Shown here in pieces: positions 1 to 9,098 of a stretch of DNA of 15,323 nt (position 1 is its first letter; each line of letters opens with the position of its first letter). Origin of the DNA: Pigoraptor vietnamica (lineage: Eukaryota; Opisthokonta; Filasterea); the NCBI GenBank assembly GCA_943704525.1, contig CALSCQ010002832.1, positions 1 to 15,323 on the forward strand, given 5' to 3'. The notes under the pieces were generated by a model. The model was given only the letters and a program-made list of their open reading frames with translations, did no database searches and was not told the origin of the DNA. A program made the position numbers and the translations under genes.

Positions 1-173
1 CGCGAAAAAAAAAAAAAAAAGACTATTGCGAGTGCTGTATGGCGACAGTGTGTGTGTGTGACGGCTGTGTGGCACAAGAGGTGGATTGTGTGTGTGGGCA
101 CGCGTGCGAAGGAGATCCATCTCCCGCTGGCGCAGTGCGAGCGGGCGCCTCTTTCGCACACACCTTGGCCGAT

Positions 174-283
174 TTGTAGTAGGCAATGTAGTTGTCGGTG
201 AGCTTGAAATAGCGCACGCTCCACGCCTTGTCCTGCCCGGGAATCATCGACTTCTTGTTGAGGTAGCCGTCCTTGATCACGTT
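174..283 (-). other. N-terminal part of a PH domain
   Basis: The exon begins after a CAG acceptor and encodes KDGYLNKKS followed by [18 protein letters not shown]. This is the classic first two to three strands of a pleckstrin homology domain, with the basic beta1-beta2 loop that usually contacts phosphoinositides. The exon ends at AAG|GTGTGT with two bases left over. The remaining strands and the C-terminal helix must lie left of the window. A long T tract on the sense strand (plus-strand A run at about 5-20) may be the polypyrimidine tract of the next acceptor. Confidence 0.85.
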
Positions 284-331
284 CTGCATGCGCGCCGTCG
301 GTGGGGGTTAGGATGGGCTCGGAATTCAGAT

Positions 332-373
<42 letters not shown>

Positions 374-402
374 TGCGTGTGTGTGTGTGTGTGTGTGTGT
401 GA

Positions 403-437
<35 letters not shown>

Positions 438-1731
438 TGCGTGTGTGTGTGTGTGTGTGCGTGCGCCTGAGTGATTTGCATAGAAGTTATAGGAGTGACT
501 GCTGTTGCCTTGTGGCTTAGAAGCCATGTCACACACAGACAGACAGAGATAGAGACACAGACACAGACACACACAGACGCACACACAGACACACACACGC
601 GCACAAATAGCGCAATAGACGCGCCACTATCCCACCTCTTCCCCGGACCTCCTCCGCACGGGCTGCGGCGACACAGAGGGCGGCGGCGCGCCCGTCTTCT
701 TCCGGATTTCGAACATGACGTTGCCTGCGACAGCGCCGTCGAGCAGCATCCACGCCACGAGCGGCCGTGTCGTGTCGGGCATTGGGAACGCATTCGTGCC
801 GTCCGTCGACGCAAAGCACACGACGTGGCCGAGGGCTCGGTCGGCGTGCCCCAGCCGGTGCATGATCACGTCGCAGAGCTCCACGGCCGTGACCGTCCCG
901 CTCACTTTCATGTGGTGGTTGCTGACGCCCTCTCCTTCAATGACGCAACGGACCTTGACGACGCCCACGGGCACCATGATGTTCTCAATCAGCTGCAGAG
1001 GGGACGCGCGTGTGAGGAAGGGACTGCGCGTGCGTGCTTATCGGCATCTGCTGACATGTGTGCGTGCGTGCGTGCGTGCGTGTATGTGTGTTTGTGTGTG
1101 TGTGCGTGTGTGTGTGTGTGTGTGCGTGCGTGCGTGCACGTTAAGCGAGAAGGGCACGAGTATCTATTTACAACGTGTGGGTAGAAGTTCGTCGAGTGAC
1201 GATGGGAGTGTCAAGGCGTGCGCGAACAACGCAACACACCGTTTCCGTGATGGCAAACGGTCCCTTCACTCGCTTGTTGTACTCCTCAATGTGGTGGCGC
1301 ATCTTCTTCGTCAGGTCTTGGCCAATGATGCCTGCGCGCGTGCGAGTGTGCGTCAGTGATTGAATGGCGCGCATATCTGTGCGTGTGCACTTGCACATGT
1401 GTGTGCGTGTGTGGTGTGTGTGCGTGCGTGTGTGTGCGTGTGTATGTATGCGCGCTTGTGTGTGTGTGTGTGTGTGTGCGTGTGTGTGTGTGTGTGCGTG
1501 TGTGTGTATGCGCGCTTGTGTGTGTTTGTGTGTGTGTGTGTGTGTGCGTGCGTGTGTGTGTATGCGCGCTTGTGTGTGTGTGTGTGTGTGCGTGTGTTGT
1601 GTGCCTGTTGTGCCACATCATTTGTACGCGTAGTACGCACCCAGTTCGCCGCCTGCAACCACCGCATCGGCCCATTTGCGACTCGCGTCACACGCGCGTG
1701 TGCACGCGGTGCGAAACGCCTCCGCGTCCAT
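174..1731 (-). CDS. RA-PH domain adaptor-like protein, 3' end outside window
   Basis: Four minus-strand exons are visible: 1731-1641, 1331-1240, 992-636 and 283-174. Phases agree at each junction: a Gly codon is split between exons 1 and 2, and the next two introns are phase 0. They encode 216 residues plus two bases of a split codon, and coding continues left of the window. Residues 1-61 are probably helical and match no family I recognise. Residues 72-160 resemble a ubiquitin-fold Ras-association domain. A short Pro/Ser linker follows, then residues 184-216 form the first strands of a PH domain. RA followed by PH is the layout of Grb7/10/14 and of RIAM/lamellipodin (MRL) adaptors, which link Ras or Rap GTPases and phosphoinositides to actin or receptor signalling. 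The start is the first ATG in an otherwise open frame, so an upstream exon remains possible. The exon 3 donor could instead lie about 20-40 nt earlier in the same phase. The PH call is firm; the RA call is moderate. Confidence 0.62.
335..465. repeat. (TG)n microsatellite with GAGTGCG interruptions
   Basis: Lies in the intron before the PH exon. The TG run is broken by GAGTGCG at about 371, 401 and 435, giving a higher-order unit of 30-34 nt. Confidence 0.95.
696..962 (-). other. Ras-association-like (RA) domain
   Basis: Residues 72-160 of the leftmost gene. The stretch opens with the strand VVKVRCVI, continues through a strand with HHMKV, a helix containing [13 protein letters not shown], and closes with the strand VMFEIRKK. 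This beta-beta-alpha-beta order suits a ubiquitin-like RA/RBD fold. The call rests on this pattern and on the following PH domain, not on a diagnostic motif. A FERM F1-like or other ubiquitin-fold domain is the main alternative. Confidence 0.45.
1378..1604. repeat. TG-rich minisatellite in RA-PH intron 1
   Basis: TATGCGCGCTTGTGTGTG recurs at 1447, 1507 and 1561, spaced 60 and 54 nt, with TG runs between. Confidence 0.9.
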
Positions 1732-1904
1732 GCCACAAGCAAAAAATCCAACAGTCTGGCCAAGGGAGTGTTGTGAGTGGGGGCGACCGCCCACAACACG
1801 ACAAAGACGGCGCAATAAATTAAAAGACGGGTAGAGCGCGTGTGTACTTCAGGTATGCGTCTATGCACGGTGCGTCTGAGTTTGTGTGAGAGAGTGTGTG
1901 TATA

Positions 1905-1987
<83 letters not shown>

Positions 1988-2470
1988 AGTGCAACGCCCT
2001 GTGTCAAGATGCGCGCTTTCCCACAACAGAAGCTCCCAGTCCGATAACACTATTAATAGATTTCCAAAATGGAAATATATGTCTCACAAATTCCTTTTAG
2101 GCCCCGGATCGCCGTCACGTGATGGTTGTTACTTGTTACGCGCAACCGAGCCTGTGCGCGTGTGTGTGTGTGTGTGCGGGCGTAGGCTTGGCATAAGATA
2201 GGCTCGAGCTTCGTGAAGTGAAGACGCGACTATATTGCGCGAGAGTGAACGCTGTGTCGCAGTGACGCGCGGCGCAAATGGGGCTTGAAAAAGAAAATAT
2301 CGACAAACACACACTATACAAAAGGACATAGAGAACGGCGGGCGGCAATTGGCCGGCCTCCAACCGAATTCCTAGCGAGACAACGCTCGAAAAGGGACGA
2401 TCGATGGAAAGCGCCACAGGGCAAGTCTCCTACGTGCGCGAGAGCGACAGTGGGCGATCGCACACATCGC
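1732..2470. other. Intergenic region: 3' flank of cyclase gene and 5' flank of RA-PH gene
   Basis: No convincing exon is seen here. The region holds a (GT)n tract of about 79 nt (1908-1986), an AT-rich patch at 1811-1823 (about 80 nt upstream of the RA-PH ATG on the minus strand, possibly a TATA-like element), the palindrome TCACGTGA at 2115-2122, and a weaker TG run at 2158-2178. Both genes are on the minus strand, so this must contain the cyclase 3' UTR and the RA-PH promoter. I found no canonical AATAAA on the minus strand after the cyclase stop. Confidence 0.6.
1908..1986. repeat. Uninterrupted (GT)n, about 39 units
   Basis: Long pure GT run in the intergenic region upstream of the RA-PH gene. 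Confidence 0.97.
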
Positions 2471-3040
2471 TCAGACGAACATCGAAATGCGCGCCTTTGA
2501 GTTGGGCGATGGGCGAATGAGGATCGTCTGCAGCTCCTTCTCTCGCCCGGATGCGTCCGCGACAAGCACACGGCCGCCAGAGGGGCCCTCCGTTACCTCG
2601 ATGCCGGCGAGCGCACAGACACTCCTGCAGTGCGGGAAGAGAGATAGTTGGTTGTTTTAGAGAAAGTTGGGGGAGCGAAAGACTTCAGTGTTAGGGCGAG
2701 GGTGACTTGATACAATAGAGACTATGGAGAACACCCACCTCTCGCGGAGCGTCGTCTCGTCGAACGTCTGGCGTGACACGTGGATGTAGGTGGGCTGTCC
2801 GGTCTGCTCGAGGTGCAGCGCCATTGTCATGGCCTCGCCGTAGAGATCATACTTGAAGCGAAGCTGCGTAAGAGGTCGTGAGGACAACATCACACGCGGA
2901 TTGGCACACAAAGACACACTCGAAGACACACACGCACACACACACGCACACACACACACACAGAGACACAGACACACACACAGACACACACACACACAGA
3001 CACAGACAGACAGACAGACACACACACACACACACACACT

Positions 3041-3073
<33 letters not shown>

Positions 3074-6000
3074 ACACACACACACACACAGACACAGAGG
3101 CGTGGCACACAGACCACAGACGATTGCGCACCTGTCCGCCCATGACGCCCCCAAAGCACGGCCCAGAGTGAATTCCGATGCGCACGTTGACGAGGGGGTT
3201 TTTGGGGCTTGGGGCGCTGATGCTCTGAATGTTCTTCTCTGTTGGCCCCCAAGGGGGGAGGTCGGTCAGGCCACACATACAAGACATACGCAAATACCCC
3301 GGCACGCACAGACCAACACGCATATGCACGCACACGCACGCATACCGGCCACACACAATACACACACACACGCACACGCGCACATATAGGCCACACACAA
3401 TACACACACGCGGGCGCACACACAAATACGCACACACGCACACACACGCACGCACGCATGCACACACGGACACGCACACGCACATACGCAGACGCGAACA
3501 AACACGCGCACGCACCGATGATTGTCTTGAGCATGCCAATACCGAGTAGAACGATGCGATCGGCGTGATCCTCGCAGGCCTCGGGCGCTCCGCACGCGGC
3601 AACGTACGCATCGCCTGAGGGAATGACGCAGTTGTTGCGTCAGAACAAAGTAAAGCTCGCCGTTTCTCCAACAGATGCGCACACAACGAGGCACATGCAC
3701 ACACGCGCACACAAACGACGCTACATGCACACGCGCACACGCGCATACCGCACCTATCGTGCAGATCTTCTCGACGTTCGTGACGGCGACGAGCGCGTCA
3801 AACTTGCTGAACAGCAGGTTGAGCAGCGCGACGACGTCCTCGGCGGCCATCGCCGCAGACATCGCCGTGAAGCCCGCAATGTCCATCGCAAGCACCGTCA
3901 CCGACGGGAAGAACGACGCCGTCTTGAACGTCGGGTCGGTCGCAAGCTGCTTGGCCACCGTTGGAGGGAGAATGTTGTGCAGCAGCTGCTCTCCGAGGGC
4001 CTTCTCGAGCTCGAGTTCTTGCCGTTGCACGAGCGAGACGGCGTCGAGGATAAAGTGCTGCCGCATGAACCGCTCAAACATGTACAGCGCCGCGAGCACC
4101 GTCGCCATCGCCAGCATGCAGTAGATAAAGTCAAACACCGGCAGCCGCGCAAACCCGGACGAGCACACCACGGCCACCACAAAGGCCGCGTGGGCGAGCG
4201 TCACGACGAGCGCGCTCTTGAACAGCAGGCCCGGCAGCGCAATGAGCACGCACGAGAGGTACAGCGACGCAGTGGCGACCGTCAAGTAGCCCTCTCCCGA
4301 AATCCAATCGTTGGCGAAGAAGGGGTTCGCAATGCACGCGGCGTACGTGATAGTGCCGACGGCGAATATGTACGAGCCCGTGACGGCCTGGTTGAACTGC
4401 AGCGACTGGCTTGTCGTGGCCACGGGAAGGACGGAGAAGAGGAGCGCGGGAATGCCGCACGCCACCGCCGCGCCCACCACGCGAACGACGAGCACGCGCG
4501 TAAAGTCCGTCGGCGACGCATCGCTGACGACGTCCGCCCCGAGCAGCGCGACCGTGAAGACGCAGCAGAGGGCCATGTGCGTGAGCGCCTGCACACGCGA
4601 CTTGGACGCGAGGCGCACGCGGTACTCGTTCTCGAGGGCGGCGTCTGCGTACGTGAGCGTGAGCTTGCGCGGGCGTATCGCCTGCAGCTGCCGGATGGCA
4701 CGTGACCCCTCGCCGCGGGAAAGGGCCGACGCGAACGCCTCCTTCTGCCTGAATATGACAATCGGAGGGCCGTTCTGTGCGCCCGCGAGCGTCGCCACCG
4801 TCGCGACCGTGGCCACAGAGCCCCGCCGTGAAAACGAATCACGCATCAGGGAGGGCGCGCGCGCGGCCGAATTGAGTCCGTACAGGCTGCCGACGGCGTT
4901 GGAACCGACAGAGTGGAGCAAGGGGGGAATCGATGAGCCGTCGCTGCTGTCGTCCGAGAGCGGGACGGACGACGCGACCGTGTGGGCGGAAGGGGCTGCG
5001 TCCGCGCGCGACGCATCCGCGGCGGGGAAGAGTAATCCCTGGGGAGGGCGCGGGTCGGCGGGATACAAGGGCTTCGGCATGGCGCCAGGCTGCGAAAGAG
5101 AAGGAAGGGCACATGGGCGAAGTTAGGAAGATGAAAGCACACACGCCATTGGTGCCGGTGCCGCAGTGTTTGTGCGGTGGGCGTGCGTGCGTGCAATGCG
5201 GAACGTGACCGCATGCTCACCTGCGGCGAAGCGGCAAACGAGGCATACTCCGCCAGCGAAACCGACGCAGTGGGTAGCTTGAGCGTGAGGCGCGGATATA
5301 TCACCTCCGTTCGCGATATGGTCGAGTGCGAAGACATCGACACCGAGCTGCCGACACGCTGAGCGCCCAGGGACTGAATGCTACCGCGGCGCGACCCGGC
5401 TGTGCCCACGCCGCTCTCAAAGCGACCGCCGCTGGACGACGCGAGCTTCGAACCTGCGGCCACGCGACGCACAAACGCCATTCCGCCAAAAGACGACTGG
5501 CTGTTCTCGCTGCCCCTGCGGTTCTCGTTCGTGTGCGCATCTCCGCGCTCCTCGTCCATCGCGACCTGCGAAATGGACGTCGGGGCCTCGCCGGGGAGGT
5601 GCGGGCGATTCGATACGGACGAGCCGATCGCGTGGACGTTTGTGCGGCTACCGAGATTGAGCTGGGTGACTGCGTCTGGCTCGCGGCCCGTCAGGACCCC
5701 CTTGAGAAGGGAAATCTGAAACAAGGGAAAGGCGCAAAATGAGTTGCTGCGGACGATGGCAGAGACCATGCGCGTGCCGTACAGTTGCAGGCGACCAGAC
5801 TGAGACGTACGTCGTCGGCATCTACCGCACACACACGCGCACACGGGCGCACACACAAACACACACACACACACACACGCACACACACACACACACGCAC
5901 ATGCACACGCACGAAACACGCGAGCAAAAGCAATCGCGTACCTTTCTTCGCTTTCGGCCGACGTGGTCCCTCACTTCTCCGACGCATGACGCATCGCTGG

Positions 6001-8557
6001 TGGACATTGTGTCCACCTGCGCACTCCCGCCGGTCACGTGAAACGTCTCGATCTCACCCTTGCCCTTAAATTCGCGCACGCCTGTGAGGGTGGGAAGGAA
6101 GAGTTAACAGAAGGGTGGCGATGTGTTTGCATGGGAGTTGCGTGTGAGTGTGCAAGTGGTGAATGTGGAGGTGTGTGGGACATTCGCCAGCATGGACGCA
6201 CACACACTCCCAAACGTGCCCACCGGCGCTCTCGACGGTAAACAGTTTTGTCCGTCGCAGCACATCGGCAACTTCGCGCGTGCATTGGATGCGATTCGGT
6301 TCCCCAAACTTGCACATTCTGGGGAAGATTGACGGGCAGTGTTAAGGAAGGTTTGTGTGTGTGTGTGTGTGCATGTGTGTGCGTGTGTGTGGTGAGTGTG
6401 GAACACGGTAGCACACACGGCAAGCGCACAGCTAACCTGCTCGCCGTGTTGACCGTGTCGCCGTAAATGTCGTAGCAAAACTTGAGGTCGCCCACAATCC
6501 CCGCGACGACCTCGCCCACGCTAATCCCAATCTGCAGCGACACCCCCGTCACACCAATTCGCTGCGACTCGGCGTCCCACTCCTTCAGCAGCGCCAGCGC
6601 AAACCGCGTCGTCGCCTCCGTGTGGCCGACCACCGGCTGCGGTATGTTGCACGCGGCCATGTACGCCGACCCAATCGTCTTGATCTTCTCGAGCCCAAAA
6701 AACTCGCAGAGCTCATCGAACCACGAGAACACGCCGTTGAGCAGCGAAATCATTTGGTCGGGATCGTGCGTCTCGGCAAGCTTGTTCCACCCGACGAGGT
6801 CAACGAAGATCACCGTCACCATCGGCACGCGCTGCGCAAACGACTTCTCCTCGAGTCCAGCGACCTCCTCCTCGCCCACCAGGCTCGCGCGTCGCAGGCT
6901 GTGCTGGTGACCCTTGAGCTGGTTGATGATCGACTCGGGCAGCTGTAGGCGGAGGAGCGCTTCCATCTGCGCACGCTCGCGCTGAAGGTTGCGCCGTCGC
7001 TGCGTCACGCGGCGCTGCACAATCCACACGCGACGGAAGCTGAGGTCCATCGTACGCGCGGCGAGCAGCACGAACACGGCCGCAAAGCACAGCGGCAAGA
7101 GGACGAGTATGACCGAATAGACGTCCGATCCCTCGCCGCTCACGATGATCTGGACGCCGGTGGCGACGACGATCATCGCGACGAGCGTCGCCGACACGAT
7201 CGACCCTTCGAAGAGGAGCGGGATGCAGAGCAGGAGCTGCCACGTCCACGGGGTGAATGCGGCCTCCTCCGAGAGTCCGGACACGGCGAAGATGCCGCCG
7301 AGAACGCCCGTGCATATGATCATTGTCGCCGTGCGCCTGCGTGGGCGACGAGAGGGTGCAGTGAGATGTGGGCGTTGGGGAACAGACATCGCACAGACAG
7401 CACATGCAGAAACGCGGCCAAACAATGACACAAACCATGCACGCTGCAGACGCACGTGGACACACGCGCACGCGCACGCACGCACGCACGCTACATGCAC
7501 ATCACTGGCGCACAGACGCCCTTCCACGCAAAATATGAAAGCACACGCACCTTCGCGAAATGACGGCGTCCGCAAACGCCGTGTACCACTTGTTAATGTA
7601 GAGGCACGTGACGGCCAGCGTCCCCAAAAACACGGCGAGCATGACGTAATAGTACCGCTTGTACCTCTCGGCGTGCCGCGCGCCCTTTCCCCACGCGCCC
7701 GAAGCCATAACGACCGTCGTCGCGAGCAAGGAGACGCAGAGGGCCAACAGAAAGTAGCGTATCGTGCGCCGGTGCAGCGACGCGCGGCTGCCCTGGTACT
7801 CGGCCTCCACCTCGCCGTCGACGAAATCGAGCATGGCGCTGCTCATGCGGTACCGTCCTCGCGAGAGATCGCCTTCTTCATCGTCGTCGTTGTCGGAATC
7901 CGACCCCTCATCAAACGCGTTCGCCTTGTCCTCACGCGCGCCCTTGTCGCGAACGCCCTCCACGTCCACGAGCGCCTGCGACGTGCGGCGCGGGGCAAAC
8001 TCGCTCACGGACGCGTCCTCGGGAATGCCCGCGCCAGACAGCGTCGATATGCTTTTCCTCTTTCCCGCGCGACCGGTCGACCATACCCCCTGCGCGGGTG
8101 CGTTGCCGCTTCGCGTCAGCCCAGACTGAAGCGTCGATGCCGACGAAGATCTGAGCGACTCGCCCGTATTGACAAGCGAGGGCATGCTGCCGGCACTGCG
8201 CACGTGCGACGTCGGGGACGACGCCGACTGCGGCGCCATGATTTGCGCGAGGGCAATCGCAGAGTGATGTGTCGAGCGCGGCGACGACGAAAGGCCGGCT
8301 TCCTGGAGGAGGATGCGACGCGCTATCTCGACGCCATCAAGCAACGCAGAGTCCTCCGATTCCGCGTGAGAAATGCCGTCGGTCGGGGCGCTCTCAGCTG
8401 GGCGCGCACTTGCAACGCGCACGTCTGCTGCCGTGATGTCGGTGCCCCCTTCGTCCGGCACATTCAAAGAGAGGGGAACCTCCTCGCCCATCATTGCTAC
8501 ATCCACAACGATGGGCGAGTCGGGAAGTGTGCCGCCCGGGGGCGGGCTGAGAGCCAT
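2471..8557 (-). CDS. Twelve-TM class III adenylyl cyclase with inverted C2-C1 order
   Basis: Makes cAMP from ATP at the membrane. Ten exons join without a phase conflict: 8557-7551, 7336-6437, 6318-6224, 6081-5942, 5715-5221, 5089-3754, 3614-3516, 3238-3132, 2863-2739, 2624-2471 (TGA). The product is 1,485 residues. Order: Ser-rich acidic cytosolic N-terminus (1-260); six TM segments (about 265-430); signalling helix (440-476); catalytic domain A (about 505-685); Ser-rich linker (686-1045); six TM (about 1049-1217); helix (1235-1261); catalytic domain B (about 1270-1462); short tail. Domain A has the C2-type residues: K555 and D625 (adenine), N632, R636 and K673. Domain B has the C1-type residues: metal-binding D1282 and D1326, and R1377. 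Together they make one complete heterodimeric site. Adenine specificity is inferred from the Lys/Asp pair. The start is supported by an in-frame TAG at 8563-8561. There is no N-terminal P-type ATPase domain, unlike alveolate guanylyl cyclases. Confidence 0.9.
2927..3101. repeat. (CA)n/(CAGA)n microsatellite in cyclase intron 8
   Basis: Mixed CA and CAGACA units; read as (TG)n/(TCTG)n on the sense strand. It sits between the two exons of catalytic domain B at 3238-3132 and 2863-2739. Confidence 0.95.
3320..3510. repeat. Degenerate CA/GCACA-rich repeat in cyclase intron 7
   Basis: CA-rich tract with repeated GGCCACACACAATACACACAC-like blocks near 3346 and 3390, forming a local tandem of about 40 nt. 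Confidence 0.85.
4076..4582 (-). other. Second six-TM bundle of the adenylyl cyclase
   Basis: All within exon 6. Residues about 1049-1217 show six hydrophobic stretches (1049-1068, 1076-1100, 1115-1138, 1147-1169, 1171-1190, 1197-1217). A helix with LLHNILPPTVAKQL follows, the usual entry to a class III domain. This gives the 6+6 layout of animal transmembrane cyclases. Confidence 0.78.
5221..5715 (-). other. Ser-rich regulatory linker exon of the cyclase
   Basis: Exon 5 encodes residues 715-879 between catalytic domain A and the second TM bundle. It is rich in Ser, Gly and Arg and looks disordered. It holds two RRGS motifs (Ser783 and Ser826). The acceptor chosen (at 5718-5716) has a strong pyrimidine tract. 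A second in-frame AG acceptor at 5802-5800 would add 28 residues without a stop. Confidence 0.7.
5824..5912. repeat. (CA)n tract in cyclase intron 4
   Basis: CA-rich run with GCAC interruptions; sense strand reads (TG)n just downstream of the GTACGC donor. Confidence 0.93.
6035..6825 (-). other. Catalytic domain A, C2-like
   Basis: Class III cyclase homology domain spread over exons 2-4. It has FVDLVGW (D515 retained), EKIKTIGSAYMAA (K555; Ser559 where the second metal Asp would be), YDIYGDTVNTASR (D625, N632, R636) and EFKGKG (K673). The KTIGS-YMAA block with Ser, and an intact Asn/Arg pair, are the mark of the C2 half of animal transmembrane cyclases. The spacing of 44 residues between the two metal positions and the D-N-R spacing of 7 and 4 match the family. 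Confidence 0.88.
7054..7765 (-). other. First six-TM bundle of the adenylyl cyclase
   Basis: Residues about 265-430 contain six hydrophobic stretches: 266-289, 301-320, 340-357, 367-381, 383-403 and 408-430. The first intron (7550-7337) splits the bundle after TM2. The bundle is followed by a basic helix (RRVTQRRR) and the LLRLQLPESIINQL signature that precedes most class III catalytic domains. TM boundaries are by eye. Confidence 0.75.
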
Positions 8558-8560
8558 TCC

Positions 8561-8584
8561 CTAGGCGGCGCGAGACATCTCCAT
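8561..8584 (-). other. Possible 7-codon upstream ORF before the cyclase start
   Basis: On the minus strand an ATG at 8584-8582 opens a frame of seven codons (MEMSRAA) that stops with TAG at 8563-8561, three bases before the main ATG. It matters only if transcription starts upstream of 8584, which is not shown. The TAG is in frame with the main ORF and fixes the main start within this exon. Confidence 0.4.
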
Positions 8585-8854
8585 TCGCGATTTGACACTG
8601 TTCTGTGTCACGGCTAGAGGGTATTCCGCGTGTGCCACGCACACACGCATGCGAGGAGTGTTATAGAGACCGGACGGCGTATTTGTGGGTGCTTATGGGC
8701 GGAAGGGACGGCCGGAATGAGAGAGTACTAAGAGCGAGGGCTAGAAAGTTTGTCGACATGCGAAATGCGTCAAGGGTAGGGAGATTAGGGCGATTAGCCC
8801 CAACACACTGCGATGTGAAGGAGGATTGCACACAGCGTGCGTTTGTGTGCGTAT

Positions 8855-8947
8855 GTGACGAACGTGCGCACAGTTTGAGCGTGTGCCGTCTGTGTGTGTG
8901 TGTGTGTGCGCGCGCGCGTGTGTGACTAATGTGCGTACAGTTTGAGC
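8855..8947. repeat. Imperfect 26-nt direct repeat, 67 nt apart
   Basis: 8855-8880 and 8922-8947 match at 23 of 26 positions and both end in ACAGTTTGAGC. A TG/CG run separates them. They lie about 300-390 bp upstream of the cyclase ATG. Confidence 0.85.
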
Positions 8948-8995
8948 ATAACGTTTGTGTGTGTGCATGAGGGAGAGTTGAGACTGTTAGAGAGA

Positions 8996-9098
8996 GTGTG
9001 TGTGTGTGCGTGTGTGTGTGCGTGCGTGTGCGTGTGTCTCTGTGAGTGAGAGCGTGTGTGTGTGCGAGTCGTCTGTGTGTGTGTGCGCGCGTGTGCAC
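8996..9098. repeat. TG-rich tract in divergent intergenic region
   Basis: TG units with GCGTG and CTCTGTGAG interruptions. Confidence 0.9.

Larger units (their letters stand above)
2545..3919 (-). other. Catalytic domain B, C1-like
   Basis: Spread over exons 6-10. It has VLAMDIAGFT (D1282), ICTIGDAYVAA (D1326, its codon neighbour split by an intron) and VNVRIGIHSG (R1377), all typical of the metal-binding C1 half. Where Asn and Arg stabilise the transition state in other domains, it has Thr1406 and His1410 (YGEAMTMALH), so it cannot supply those contacts. Animal C1 domains are degenerate at the same two positions. No KGKG motif is present at the end. Confidence 0.85.

Noticed and set aside
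335-465. CRISPR array or telomeric repeat
   Set aside because: Units are dinucleotide with slippage interruptions; no conserved repeat-spacer structure and no telomeric unit.
326-814. Open frames of Thr-His or Cys-Val repeats (also near 1286-1994, 2657-3746 and 10240-10553)
   Set aside because: Translations of TG/CA microsatellites, not genes.
3623-4705. 360-codon plus-strand open frame
   Set aside because: Antisense shadow of cyclase exon 6, which encodes clear TM and catalytic segments.
2471-8557. Two separate single-domain cyclase genes
   Set aside because: Exons 4 to 6 stay in phase, there is no stop or promoter-like gap between them, and each half lacks essential residues supplied by the other.
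7145-8617. 490-codon plus-strand open frame
   Set aside because: Antisense to cyclase exons 1-2; Arg/His-rich with no domain. It is open because of GC-rich codon bias on the other strand.
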